64,000 nt of DNA from Epilithonimonas mollis (GTDB lineage: Bacteria; Bacteroidota; Bacteroidia; Flavobacteriales; Weeksellaceae), in assembly GCF_900142325.1 (NCBI RefSeq), contig NZ_FRAM01000001.1:1-64000 (forward strand). The letters run 5' to 3'. The position numbers were made by a program, and so were the translations under genes. This document shows positions 36,613 to 45,926 of the stretch, in pieces (the first letter of the stretch is position 1; each line of letters begins with the position of its first letter). The notes below the pieces were generated by a model that made no database searches, was not told the DNA's origin, and worked only from the letters and a program-made list of their open reading frames with translations.

Positions 36613-36628
36613 TTTAAAATTAATTTAT

Positions 36629-37150
36629 ATGTTCTCTCAATTTATAAAAAATAGATTACTTCCTTTTACGGATATATTAAAAAAGAATATTGAAAATTCT
36701 ATTGAAAAAAAAGATAAATTAACAATTCACGAATTAATAAATTGTTTTCTAATATTTTTTGAAAATAATAGTGCTTTTGATTATTTTATAGATGATAAAA
36801 TTGAGAAAGATGAAATGATATTTTCTCTAATTTTACAAGGACCTGAAAAAAGACTATACAGTGAAGGTAATTATAATTTAATAGAAATCGAAAGAAAAAT
36901 TAGAATTAAAGAATTAGATGAAGAATTTCAAATTCAACTTGAATTTTATATAAATATGCCTTATGTTGATACTAGTGTAGAGAAATATTTTGAAATAGAA
37001 AGAGATGCAGACAATAGATTTTTTCATTGGAAATCAGGTGATACATCATTTAATCATTTCAAAAATCAAATATATTCTTCAGAAGAAATAACATCTGTAC
37101 TAAACTTTGATATATATTTAATGGGAATAAATATTAGTTATGATTTATAA
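36629..37150 (+). CDS. Hypothetical protein, unusually AT-rich
   Basis: 173 residues, no signal peptide or membrane helix, rich in Ile, Lys, Glu, Asn and Phe (DKIEKDEMIFSLILQGPEKRLYSEG...FHWKSGDTSFNHFKN). Base composition is visibly lower in G+C than the neighbours, which suggests recent acquisition. I recognise no domain. Position directly after a pncA repeat and facing the DUF421 gene gives no clue. It could be an immunity-type or other accessory protein, but nothing in it shows that. Confidence 0.6.
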   Translation: MFSQFIKNRLLPFTDILKKNIENSIEKKDKLTIHELINCFLIFFENNSAFDYFIDDKIEKDEMIFSLILQGPEKRLYSEGNYNLIEIERKIRIKELDEEFQIQLEFYINMPYVDTSVEKYFEIERDADNRFFHWKSGDTSFNHFKNQIYSSEEITSVLNFDIYLMGINISYDL

Positions 37151-37155
37151 ATCAA

Positions 37156-37674
37156 TTACTGATTTCTAAACTTTCTCTTCAGTTTAGTTTTATGTCTGGA
37201 ATAGTGCGTCTGCTCCGTTTCTTTGTCAGTTGAAATTACACTGATGTTTCCATCCACTTCCAGAATTGCTAATTTCACATCAGATACTTTTTCGATGCCG
37301 TGTTCGTGAACGGCTTCTTCCAGTTCGTCCTCGGAAATTGAAACTTTCTTTAAAACTTCCGGATAAACTATTCCATCTTTTACTAAAATATAAGGATGAT
37401 CTTCTATCAACTCTTTGATTTTCTGATTCTTGAAAATAAATTTCTTCACGACAAAATTCGCTACAAACAGAACCAAAGCGGCAACAATTCCGCCTTCCAA
37501 ACTGCTGTTGGAACCAACCATAGCATTCTGAACCGCATTACTTATCAACAGCAAAAGAATCACATCTCCCGCATTAAGCTGTGACAACTGATTTTTCCCA
37601 AAAACGCGCACAGCAATCACCATAAAAAAGTAAACCGCCAGCGAGCGGAGAACGATATCAAGAATTGGATTCAA
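37156..37674 (-). CDS. DUF421 (YetF-like) membrane protein
   Basis: 172 residues. Three N-terminal membrane segments (LDIVLRSLAVYFFMVIAVRVFG, GDVILLLLISNAVQNAMVG, GGIVAALVLFVANFVVKKFIF) followed by a soluble domain (IEDHPYILVKDGIVYPEVLKKVSISEDELEEAVHEHGIEKVSDVKLAILEVDGNISVI). RxFGKxxLxQL plus the ISEDELxxxxHxxGI phrase are hallmarks of YetF proteins. Role unknown. Confidence 0.9.
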   Translation of the reverse strand: MNPILDIVLRSLAVYFFMVIAVRVFGKNQLSQLNAGDVILLLLISNAVQNAMVGSNSSLEGGIVAALVLFVANFVVKKFIFKNQKIKELIEDHPYILVKDGIVYPEVLKKVSISEDELEEAVHEHGIEKVSDVKLAILEVDGNISVISTDKETEQTHYSRHKTKLKRKFRNQ

Positions 37675-37765
37675 AATCTTAAAAATTTGTATAAATAAAG
37701 ATAGAAAATATGTTTAACAAATTACATCCCAATGTTTATTATCTTTGATGGATATTAAAGTAATT

Positions 37766-38209
37766 ATGATCAAGAAATTATTATTGACATTCAGCTTTTT
37801 GGCTGTATCAATGCTATTGGCACAAAAAAATAATGACCAGCAAACTGTTGACGAAGCGTCTGAAAAACTCAGATTAGCAATGATTAGTGGTGACAAAACT
37901 GTTTTAGAATCATTGATTTTACCGGAGCTGACTTACGGACATTCGGGTGGTCATATTGATGACGCGAAAGAATTTGTAGAAAAATTAGTCAGCAAAAAAT
38001 CTAATTTCTTGACAATTGAAAATACCAATCAATCCATCCAAATTGTAGATAAAACAGCGATTGTCCGCAATCATTTGTTTGCACAAACTCACGATTTTGG
38101 AAAAGAACAAGGAGAAGTAAGCCTGGATATTTTATATGTCTGGCAGAAAACTAAAAATGGCTGGAAATTGTTAGCCAGGCAGGCTGTGAAGGCGGAGAAG
38201 AAAAAGTAG
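37766..38209 (+). CDS. Exported NTF2-like (DUF4440/SnoaL-type) protein
   Basis: 147 residues from MIKKLLLTFSFLAVSMLLAQ, which is a clear signal peptide. The mature part forms one NTF2-like domain: DEASEKLRLAMISGDKTVLESLILPELTYGHSGGHIDDAKEFVEKL...AIVRNHLFAQTHDFG...DILYVWQKTKNGWKLLARQAVK, typical of DUF4440. These small cone-shaped domains can bind or isomerise small molecules; no function can be assigned. A start at 37745 is possible but would place extra residues before the signal peptide. Confidence 0.85.
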   Translation: MIKKLLLTFSFLAVSMLLAQKNNDQQTVDEASEKLRLAMISGDKTVLESLILPELTYGHSGGHIDDAKEFVEKLVSKKSNFLTIENTNQSIQIVDKTAIVRNHLFAQTHDFGKEQGEVSLDILYVWQKTKNGWKLLARQAVKAEKKK

Positions 38210-38234
38210 ATTAATAAAATCACCTTGTCAATAA

Positions 38235-38709
38235 ATGAAAATAATTTTAAGATTAGTATTAACTTCTATTTTGACCTATTCTTGTCAAGACTCTGATAAT
38301 AATAAAAACACATTCAGACATATCAGTCAATTTAATAAACTTGTATTAGAAACAAGAGATGATAGATGCGGAGAATGGGGAGGCGACGTTACACAATTAA
38401 TAATTTATAGAGATACTTTAGAAGGGTCTCTTCTGGCTGATTATATTGAAAAAACAGCCTGTTATGATGGTAGTAAATCAAAATTATTAACTCTATAAAC
38501 GTATTAAAATAACAAATGAAGAACAAAAATTAGTTGTCGAAAGCATTAATGAACTCTGTGAAAAAAAATTGAACAGACTGGATATTCCATCACATAGCGG
38601 TAGATTTAATCAGATAATACTAAGTGATTCATCAATGATTATCTCTGATTTTCCTTCAGTTGAGTTAAAGAAATTTAAAGAATTATCTCAAATTATTAAA
38701 CAAAAATAA
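38235..38709 (+). pseudogene. Small lipoprotein gene, frameshifted
   Basis: The first frame encodes a signal peptide with lipobox-like ILTYSC (MKIILRLVLTSILTYSCQDSD) and a Cys-containing domain (DDRCGEWGGDVTQLIIYRDT...TACYDGSK) before stopping at LLTL. The +1 frame continues immediately as YKRIKITNEEQKLVVESINELCEKK to SQIIKQK, ending at 38709. Joined, they give about 157 residues. The shift is near 38488-38494 within TTAACTCTATAAA. The gene is AT-rich like 36629-37150. I do not recognise the family. Confidence 0.7.
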
Positions 38710-38717
38710 CTTTAAAA

Positions 38718-38741
38718 AAAATCCGCTTCACAGCGGATTTT
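38718..38741. terminator. Bidirectional terminator
   Basis: AAAATCCGCT pairs with AGCGGATTTT around TCAC. It separates the convergent lipoprotein and proline dehydrogenase genes. Confidence 0.9.
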
Positions 38742-38748
38742 CTAATTT

Positions 38749-39912
38749 CTATTTTCTTCTTTTCAATTCTTTCTGTATAAGCCCTAATTCTCTTCCTGTT
38801 TGTCCAGCAACAGAAGTATTTTCCTGCGCACGTCTCGTTAAATATGGTACAACGTCTTTTACAGGTCCATAAGGCAAATATTTCGCCACGTTATAATGCT
38901 GGTCTGCGAGATAATAAGTGATATTGTCACTCATCCCGTAAAGCTGTCCGAAATAGATATGCGGATTGTTATGCTCCAAACCTTTCGCTTTCATTTTGTC
39001 CATTACCAGTTCGGAAGATTTCTCGTTATGTGTTCCGAAAAACGCAGAAACTCTATCCAGATTTGTCATTACAAAATCGATTCCCGAATTGTAATTGTCA
39101 TCCGAAGCCTGTTTTGTAGGCTGAATTGGATCTGGGTAATTCAGTTGTGCAGCCCGTTCTCTTTCTTTCTCCATATAAGCACCACGAACAAGCTTATAAC
39201 CAATGAAGTATCCTTTTTCTTTTGCTCTTTTCAAGTGTGCATTCATATATTCCAGTCGGCCGGTTCTGTACATTTGAATCGTGTTCCAGACGATGGCCTT
39301 TTCCTTGTTGTATTTTTCCATCATTTCCTCACAAAGCTGATCAGCAGCGTCCTGCATCCAGGTTTCCTCGGCATCCACCATTACTTTTTTGTCGCTTTCA
39401 AAACAAAGCTTACAAACTTCGTCAAAACGCTGTACAACTCTATTCCACTCTTTTTTCTGGCTGGTTGTCAATTCTTTACCTTTCCCGACTTCTTCATAAA
39501 TATCAATTCTTCCAAAAGCCGTTGGTTTGAAAACAATGAATGGAATCGCCGGATTTCCGACAGAAAAACGGACAATATCTTTGATCTCCTTACAAACAGC
39601 ATCAAAAACTTCTTCTTCTTCTTTTCCTTCAATCGAATAATCGAAAATACTTCCAACACCACGTTTGAACATTTGTTTCACCACTTTCATACTTTCTTCA
39701 CGCGTTTCACCGCCGCAAAACTGCTCGAACAAAGTCTGCTTCACAATACCATCCACAAACGGAAAATTGTTCCTAACGGTAAAATTGAGAAGAGAAACGC
39801 CAATATTGGTCAACACAGGCTGTTCAATGGCTTTAAACATCCAGTAGGCTTTTTTGAGCTGAGCGTCGGTTTTATCGGCAAATGCCAACTTTGTATCATT
39901 AAAAATACTCAT
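38749..39912 (-). CDS. Proline dehydrogenase
   Basis: 387 residues from MSIFNDTKLAFADKTDAQL. It shows the PRODH barrel: VMVDAEETWMQDA, YNKEKAIVWNTIQMYRTGRLEYM, YKLVRGAYMEKERERAAQLNYPDPIQPTK, and the C-terminal YGPVKDVVPYLTRRAQENTSV with the substrate Arg pair. The monofunctional enzyme oxidises proline to pyrroline-5-carboxylate at the membrane, passing electrons to quinones through FAD. Product goes to PruA, encoded 3 kb away. Confidence 0.94.
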   Translation of the reverse strand: MSIFNDTKLAFADKTDAQLKKAYWMFKAIEQPVLTNIGVSLLNFTVRNNFPFVDGIVKQTLFEQFCGGETREESMKVVKQMFKRGVGSIFDYSIEGKEEEEVFDAVCKEIKDIVRFSVGNPAIPFIVFKPTAFGRIDIYEEVGKGKELTTSQKKEWNRVVQRFDEVCKLCFESDKKVMVDAEETWMQDAADQLCEEMMEKYNKEKAIVWNTIQMYRTGRLEYMNAHLKRAKEKGYFIGYKLVRGAYMEKERERAAQLNYPDPIQPTKQASDDNYNSGIDFVMTNLDRVSAFFGTHNEKSSELVMDKMKAKGLEHNNPHIYFGQLYGMSDNITYYLADQHYNVAKYLPYGPVKDVVPYLTRRAQENTSVAGQTGRELGLIQKELKRRK

Positions 39913-40086
39913 ATCCAGAATTTGTCCCAAAAGTAAATATTATTTCGATTTTAAGATAAATTTTATAGCTAAATTTTGTCATCTTAATATTTTAGAAATT
40001 GCACAGAATGAGTTTTTGAAACTCTAATCTATAAGAATTAACAAAAATATCATCCCAATATTAACGGTAATTAGTGTTTCTCATGT

Positions 40087-40109
40087 TATATTTGTAAATT
40101 ATATCTTTG
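40087..40109 (+). promoter_or_regulatory. Two overlapping TAnnTTTG boxes before the TPR/AraC gene
   Basis: TATATTTG (40087-40094) and TATCTTTG (40102-40109) both fit the -7 consensus. The second would start the transcript close to 40116, after the ATG at 40115; this supports the start at 40130. Confidence 0.4.
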
Positions 40110-40129
40110 CAGCAATGAGATTGAGGAAT

Positions 40130-41710
40130 ATGTTTTTGGAAAAAAAGATTCTATATACCAATAAGTTTATTGTTCTGCTTTTACTGGCTTGCAGCATTTG
40201 TGTGTTTTCACAAAAAAAATCGGAAAATGAAGATATTTATAAAAATGCAGTAGGAAATCTTTACACACATCCGGAAAAGTCCATTACAATTTCCGAATAT
40301 CTTTCCATCAATGCAGATACCGATGAACAACGTTCCAAAGCTCTGAATCTGAAAGCCGAAGCCCAGATCCTGCAGGGAAATTACATTATTGCACTGAACG
40401 CACTTTTAGAATCCATTCATTTAAATTCTGTTAATGAAGATTCTGCCGAATTGCTACGCACCAATCTTATCCTGGGTGATCTTTATAGGAAATTAGGCGT
40501 AATTCCCAAAGCAGAGGAAAGGCTGAAACTGATTGCAGAAAAATTCGATAATAATTCTATTCATAAGCCTGAAAAAACCAGCTTGTATATTGATTTTCTG
40601 ACAGCAAAATCCATACTGCTCTGTGAACAAAAAAAGTATCGTAACGCTACGGAAGTCATCAACGATACAATTCTGAAAAAATTTTCAACCCGATTTCCTT
40701 ATCAGGTTTCCAGATCGTACAGTCAATTGGCAAAAGCTTATGGAATGGATCAGCAATGGGATCAATCCCTGCAGTATGCTGAAAAAGCTCTGCAAATCTC
40801 CGTAAAATCAGGTTTGGAAGAAAACTTTACAGCTTATGCCGAGTTAGATGTTGCAAAAGCGAATTTCGTCAGAAAAAATAAACAGCAATATCTCATTGAA
40901 ATTCCCAGACTTCTGATCTTGTCAGAAAAAGTCAATGATGTGGTTTTAAAGAAAAATATACATCAATTTTTAGCAGATTTCTATCTATCAGAAGGCAATA
41001 AAACCAAATATCAATTTCATAACCAGAAATATCTTGAACTGAATGAAGCCATCAATTCGGCTCAGCAAAAAGCGAGTGACCTGATACTTTCGCTTACAGA
41101 AAGTGATTTCAAGGCAAAAGATTATCAGAGATATAAGACCAATCATATTCTGATCTGGATGATCGGGGTTGCTTTTATTGTGCTTGGATTTGTATTTTGG
41201 TTCAGATTCAGAACCAGGCAAAATTATAATTATTATAAAGAATACATCAGCAAGCTGAAAAAGACGGAGAAAGACGAAGAGATCATAATCTCAGCTAAGG
41301 AAGATGCTGAAGAGATGTCCAGAACGCCACAGCTTATCCCGGAAAAAACCGAACAGATTCTGTTGGAAAAACTGCTTGCCTTCGAGAATGGAAAGGACTT
41401 TACAAAAAAAAGTCTTACTTTACAATCTATGGCAAAGGAACTTGACACCAATACAAGATATCTTTCAGAAATTGTCAATAAGCATAAGCATAAAAATTTC
41501 AATGCTTACATCAACGAACTGAGAGTCAATTACATCATCAATAAACTCCATAACGAACCTTCTTTTCTGAATTACAAGATCAGTTATCTTGCCGAGGAGA
41601 GCGGTTTTTCTTCCCATACTTCTTTTTCGACCGTATTTAAAACTATAACAGGAATTTCTCCTAAAGAATTTATCAGCTTTATTAAAAAAGAACTTCCCAT
41701 AGCCAATTGA
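40130..41710 (+). CDS. Membrane-bound TPR / AraC-type transcriptional regulator
   Basis: About 526 residues. N-terminal signal/anchor (KFIVLLLLACSICVFS), a periplasmic TPR-like helical region (about 30-330), a transmembrane helix (ILIWMIGVAFIVLGFVFWF), and a cytoplasmic C-terminal AraC helix-turn-helix: LQSMAKELDTNTRYLSEIVNKHKHKNFNAYINELR and YLAEESGFSSHTSFSTVFKTITGISPKEF. The layout couples periplasmic repeats to DNA binding without a kinase, as in a flavobacterial one-component family. A partner TPR gene follows after 2 bases. Targets may include the T9SS gene at 42962. Confidence 0.9.
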   Translation: MFLEKKILYTNKFIVLLLLACSICVFSQKKSENEDIYKNAVGNLYTHPEKSITISEYLSINADTDEQRSKALNLKAEAQILQGNYIIALNALLESIHLNSVNEDSAELLRTNLILGDLYRKLGVIPKAEERLKLIAEKFDNNSIHKPEKTSLYIDFLTAKSILLCEQKKYRNATEVINDTILKKFSTRFPYQVSRSYSQLAKAYGMDQQWDQSLQYAEKALQISVKSGLEENFTAYAELDVAKANFVRKNKQQYLIEIPRLLILSEKVNDVVLKKNIHQFLADFYLSEGNKTKYQFHNQKYLELNEAINSAQQKASDLILSLTESDFKAKDYQRYKTNHILIWMIGVAFIVLGFVFWFRFRTRQNYNYYKEYISKLKKTEKDEEIIISAKEDAEEMSRTPQLIPEKTEQILLEKLLAFENGKDFTKKSLTLQSMAKELDTNTRYLSEIVNKHKHKNFNAYINELRVNYIINKLHNEPSFLNYKISYLAEESGFSSHTSFSTVFKTITGISPKEFISFIKKELPIAN

Positions 41711-41712
41711 TC

Positions 41713-42852
41713 ATGAAAATCATTATCCAAAAAATAAAAAATATAATAATAGTTCTTTGTGTTCTTTTTACCATCAATTCACAGACTTGCTCAGCACAAA
41801 ATAAAAATGAGCCACATCTGGATTCTTTGTTTCTTCTGATGAATTCAAACCCTGAAAGGGTCATCCTCCAAGGAAAAGAGCTTTATAAAAAATATAAGGG
41901 AAATCCAAAAATGGAAATTTCTATCCTTACAATTATCGGCAGCAGCTACTCTGTGAAGAAGGATTATGAAAAAGCCATAGAATATGCTTTTAAAACAAGA
42001 GAGATCTCGCAGAAAATTAATGATTATCCGACGCAGATTCAGGTAGCAGGATTCATCGGCGAAAAATATCATAATCTCAATATCTATAGCAAAGCAAAAT
42101 ACTATGCGGATGAAGCTTATGAACTGATTGAGAAACATCCACTACCCGACTCGCTGAAATTTTATAAAGGCAATATTCTTTTCTTAAAAGCCTTAATCTA
42201 CCGTGACGAACTGGGGTGCGATTTTGCCAATACCTATTATCAGAAAGCGCTGGAAGTCTATCTAGCGGCACTCAAAAACCGGGACATGCTCCGTTTTTCC
42301 ATTGCAGATATATATAACGAAATCGGAAGTTGTTTTCTGGAGCAGGATCAACCTGATTCTGCAAGAGAATCCTTTGAAAAATCTCTGAAATATGCCGTTA
42401 ACGGAAACTACGCTCTTCTGAACGCAGAAAGTCTTGCCGGCCTGGGCAGGATCAGTTATCTGCAAAAAGATTATTTGAAAGCCAAAAAAGAATTTGACAA
42501 AGCTATTCTGATTTTAAAATCCAATAAAGTAGAAAATGCCAATCCTGAAGTTTATAAATATATCTCGGAAAATTATTATGCATTAAACGATATTAAAAAT
42601 CATACCTTGTATCTGAACCTTTATAAGCAGAAAACCAATACCGATATTAGTGCAAAAAAGAAATCTGTAAACAAAATTATTGTAAAAAAAACGGCTGAGG
42701 AAAATTCTGAAAATGACAATAATGTCAAATACTGGATCATCATCATTCTTTGTATTTTTATAATTTTAGTAATCTATCAAATCGTACAAACCAAAAGCAA
42801 AATCAGAAAACTAAAAAAACAGATTCGAGAAGATAATAAACACTCTTCCTGA
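41713..42852 (+). CDS. Exported TPR protein with C-terminal membrane anchor
   Basis: About 379 residues. Signal peptide (IKNIIIVLCVLFTINSQTCSA), then TPR units (KGNPKMEISILTIIGSSYSVKKDYEKAIEYAFK; IADIYNEIGSCFLEQDQPDSARESFEKSLKYA; LAGLGRISYLQKDYLKAKKEFDKAI), and a C-terminal helix (KYWIIIILCIFIILVIYQIV) with a short basic cytoplasmic tail. It has no DNA-binding domain; otherwise it resembles the sensor half of the regulator encoded immediately before it. A role as co-sensor or regulator of that protein is inferred from this similarity and the 2-base spacing. Confidence 0.85.
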   Translation: MKIIIQKIKNIIIVLCVLFTINSQTCSAQNKNEPHLDSLFLLMNSNPERVILQGKELYKKYKGNPKMEISILTIIGSSYSVKKDYEKAIEYAFKTREISQKINDYPTQIQVAGFIGEKYHNLNIYSKAKYYADEAYELIEKHPLPDSLKFYKGNILFLKALIYRDELGCDFANTYYQKALEVYLAALKNRDMLRFSIADIYNEIGSCFLEQDQPDSARESFEKSLKYAVNGNYALLNAESLAGLGRISYLQKDYLKAKKEFDKAILILKSNKVENANPEVYKYISENYYALNDIKNHTLYLNLYKQKTNTDISAKKKSVNKIIVKKTAEENSENDNNVKYWIIIILCIFIILVIYQIVQTKSKIRKLKKQIREDNKHSS

Positions 42853-42937
42853 TCCTATATTGTCAAAGTTCTTTCAAAAACAATGAATATTTCTTCATTT
42901 TTAAAGTATAAAAATAGGAATTAAAGGGCTTCCGTTC

Positions 42938-42945
42938 TATGTTTG
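42938..42945 (+). promoter_or_regulatory. Bacteroidota -7 box before the T9SS adhesin gene
   Basis: TATGTTTG fits TAnnTTTG. Transcription would begin about 42952, so the second ATG (42962) is the better start. Confidence 0.4.
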
Positions 42946-42961
42946 TTGCAAAATGAAATAT

Positions 42962-45847
42962 ATGAACAAAGCATTAACTTTTTTCTCTTTGCTCGGTTTT
43001 CTATTCACATTTGGACAGACGGATCCGGTATCGCTTCCGTACTCCAATGGTTTTGAAACAGAAGCAGAACAAAATTATTGGTACAAAATGAACACAGGTC
43101 CCGGCACGCCCTGGGAATTCACTGATGAGACAAGTACCGTTTATGGTCCTTCTCAGGGTCAGTATTATGCGCGTGCCCAGAGCGACTTCGAAAACGGAGG
43201 ATCGGCCTGGCTCATTACAAAAGGTATCAATATCGAATCAGGACACAAAATTGCATTGGATTTTGATTACCGATCCAGCCTTAACACCCTTTTTCCGGTT
43301 AAATTAAAAGTGGTGTTAAAAAAGCAACCAACGCCGGTTCTTGACAACTCTACAGAATTATGGGTCAATGAGAATATTCAGATAAACACTTACCAGAATG
43401 CCCATCAAACTTTCGAAGTTCCTGAAACTGGCACTTATTATTTGGCTTTTTACTTTTATCCGGATCCCAACCTGGGATATATAAGTTTGGATAATATTAA
43501 TCTGTATGAAGAATTATGTCCAAAACCTGTGAATGTAAAAGCAGTTCCGGGACAGACTACGGCAGATATCTCGTGGGAAAGTGCTTCCATACCGGACGCA
43601 GGATTTGAATATGTTATTAAAACGCCAGGAACTGGTATTCCTACTGAGGCAGGAACTCCGGCACAAGGTCTTTCTACAACAGCTCACGGTTTACAGCCGG
43701 AAACTCAATATGAGCTGTATGTAAGATCTGTCTGTGCATCAGGCTCGATTTATGGAAACTGGTCCAGTCCTGTAAAGTTTAAAACCTATCCTGCCACAAC
43801 TGCTCTTCCAGCGAATTTACCTTACAATGAAAGTTTTGAAGGCGATAGCCACTGGACACTTCTTGAACCGCCAGTAGGAAAACCTTGGGTAAAAGGTGAC
43901 TTTGACTCAGGTCCCGGAGGACTGTATGGGCCATCAGACGGAAAATACTACTTATTACACGATGACAGCGAAAATGTCTCGGATGCCTGGGTAATCTCTA
44001 GAGGCATTAATCTTCCTGCGGGTAAGGAAATTACTTTGCAGTTCGACTACAGATCCAGCCAGGATGAATATTATCCGCAAAAAATGAAAGTAGTGGTGAG
44101 TAAAGATCCTTTCCCATCGGCAAACTCAGTTCAGCTGTGGAATAATGATTTTATCCAGAGTACTACTTACAATACTGCTAATGTGACTTTTACAGTTCCG
44201 GAAAATGGTGTTTATTATCTGGGATACCAAACTTATTCTGACGCCAATTATGGCTATGTCATGTTCGATAATGTAAAAGTTTCCGACAAAGATTCTTCTC
44301 CTTGCGAATATATCCTTCGTCTCAAAGATTCTGAAGGTGATGGCTGGAACTACAATACGATGAGTCTGTTTGTGAATGGTGATTCTATATTTACGGACAT
44401 AACTTTACCGATTGGCGATATATTGGATTTCCCTTTCAAAATCAATTCAGGTGATGCTATTACTACTACATGGAACGGAGGAAGCCATAGCGGCTGGCAG
44501 ACCAGTTATGAAATATTGGATTCCAATGGCAATGTCGTGGGAAGCGAAAGCGAACAAAGCATCAGTATACCAATCATTGCTTCGTGTCCGAACTGTGCAA
44601 AACCATCGAATTTAAAAGCCAATTACGCACAGACAACTGTAGATCTGACTTGGGATTTCCTGACACAGCCTGGAAACGGATACGAATATGCAGTACAACC
44701 TGCCGGAACAGGCACTCCATCTTCAGGAACTGCTGTTGGTAATACACAGGTTCATGTAGAAGGTTTATCTACGGATACAATTTATGAAGCTTACGTAAGG
44801 GCTAATTGTGGAGAAGATACTTTCAGTTCATGGGCAGGACCTGTTTACTTCACAACTTTACCAAATCCAGGATCTGCGGTCAATCTGCCTTATAAATATG
44901 GCTTTGAAACTGATGATCAATGGATCACACAATCCATATCAAGAAACAACCAGTGGCTGATTGATTCATCATATCCTGCTGAAGGAGAATCTCATGCAAT
45001 TCAAAATTTCAATTATTATTTTGACGCTAATTCCTGGTATTTCTCAAGAGGTCTGAATCTACAAGGTGGAAAAGAAATTCTGATCAAATTCAAATACAGG
45101 TCTATAGGAAATGACGTTCCAATGAGTCTGAGCATTGCTAACAAAGCCTATGCATACGTACAGAAAGACAATGTTATCTGGAGCAAAAATGTAAGCAATG
45201 ACAAGTATGAAGAAGCCATTATATCTTTCACGCCAAATTCTTCCGGAGTTTATTATTTAGGATTTAACTCATTGGCAGCAAAAGGAACAGGAGCATTGAT
45301 AGATGATGTTCAGGTTTACATGGTTGGTCTGCCAGATCCACCAGAGTGTGATTATACTTGTCCCGCAAACATGACCGTTACCACCAATCCAGGTAATATC
45401 GGTGCTGTAGTTAATTACAATTTGACTTTCGCATGTGAAGGTACTTCAACAGGAGTCTTTTCAGTATTGACAGAAGGTTTGCCTTCAGGCGCGATTTTCC
45501 CTGTGGGAGAAACAACGGTTAAGCATAATCTGATTTTCAATGGACAGATCATTGATACCTGCAGCTTTGTTGTAAAAGTTGATGACAAACTTGGAACTGC
45601 GGAGAATACGAAAGATAATGGTCTTAAATATTACCCGAATCCTGTTGTCGATAACCTGACGGTAAAAATGAATGGTGATACGATTGAAAATATTGCAATA
45701 TATAATTTTGCAGGAAGCGTGGTAAAATCAGAAAAGACCAATGCTAAAACAGCAAATATCGATATGAAACATCTGCCTGCCGGTGTCTACATTGTAAATG
45801 TAAGAACATCATCGAATGTGAAATCATTCAAGGTGATTAAAAAATAA
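42962..45847 (+). CDS. Large T9SS-secreted adhesin-like protein
   Basis: About 961 residues. Signal peptide (MNKALTFFSLLGFLFTFGQ), then three choice-of-anchor J/MAM-like domains (each beginning LPYxxxFE and with an 'AWxISxGxNxxxGxExxxxFxYRSS' core), two fibronectin type III domains (GQTTADISWESAS..., AQTTVDLTWDFLT...), a HYR-like domain (CPANMTVTTNPGNIGAVVNYNL...FPVGETTVKH) and a sorting tail (GLKYYPNPVVDNLTV...LPAGVYIVNVRTSSNVKSFKVIKK). It is exported by the type IX system and is probably anchored or released at the surface. The order of repeated modules suggests internal duplication. It may be controlled by the TPR-AraC pair directly upstream. Confidence 0.93.
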   Translation: MNKALTFFSLLGFLFTFGQTDPVSLPYSNGFETEAEQNYWYKMNTGPGTPWEFTDETSTVYGPSQGQYYARAQSDFENGGSAWLITKGINIESGHKIALDFDYRSSLNTLFPVKLKVVLKKQPTPVLDNSTELWVNENIQINTYQNAHQTFEVPETGTYYLAFYFYPDPNLGYISLDNINLYEELCPKPVNVKAVPGQTTADISWESASIPDAGFEYVIKTPGTGIPTEAGTPAQGLSTTAHGLQPETQYELYVRSVCASGSIYGNWSSPVKFKTYPATTALPANLPYNESFEGDSHWTLLEPPVGKPWVKGDFDSGPGGLYGPSDGKYYLLHDDSENVSDAWVISRGINLPAGKEITLQFDYRSSQDEYYPQKMKVVVSKDPFPSANSVQLWNNDFIQSTTYNTANVTFTVPENGVYYLGYQTYSDANYGYVMFDNVKVSDKDSSPCEYILRLKDSEGDGWNYNTMSLFVNGDSIFTDITLPIGDILDFPFKINSGDAITTTWNGGSHSGWQTSYEILDSNGNVVGSESEQSISIPIIASCPNCAKPSNLKANYAQTTVDLTWDFLTQPGNGYEYAVQPAGTGTPSSGTAVGNTQVHVEGLSTDTIYEAYVRANCGEDTFSSWAGPVYFTTLPNPGSAVNLPYKYGFETDDQWITQSISRNNQWLIDSSYPAEGESHAIQNFNYYFDANSWYFSRGLNLQGGKEILIKFKYRSIGNDVPMSLSIANKAYAYVQKDNVIWSKNVSNDKYEEAIISFTPNSSGVYYLGFNSLAAKGTGALIDDVQVYMVGLPDPPECDYTCPANMTVTTNPGNIGAVVNYNLTFACEGTSTGVFSVLTEGLPSGAIFPVGETTVKHNLIFNGQIIDTCSFVVKVDDKLGTAENTKDNGLKYYPNPVVDNLTVKMNGDTIENIAIYNFAGSVVKSEKTNAKTANIDMKHLPAGVYIVNVRTSSNVKSFKVIKK

Positions 45848-45865
45848 GAATAATAAATATAAACG

Positions 45866-45897
45866 GATAACCCCAATTGATCTCAATTGGGGTTATC
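45866..45897. terminator. Bidirectional terminator between the adhesin and purH
   Basis: GATAACCCCAATTGA and TCAATTGGGGTTATC are perfect inverted copies, followed by TTTTTATT on one side. Confidence 0.95.
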
Positions 45898-45926
45898 TTT
45901 TTATTAAAATACAATTAATTTTATTA

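Noticed and set aside
38896-39936. A 346-codon plus-strand open frame opposite proline dehydrogenase
   Set aside because: It is an antisense shadow: Phe/Ile/Ser-rich and without motifs, while the minus strand encodes a clear PRODH.
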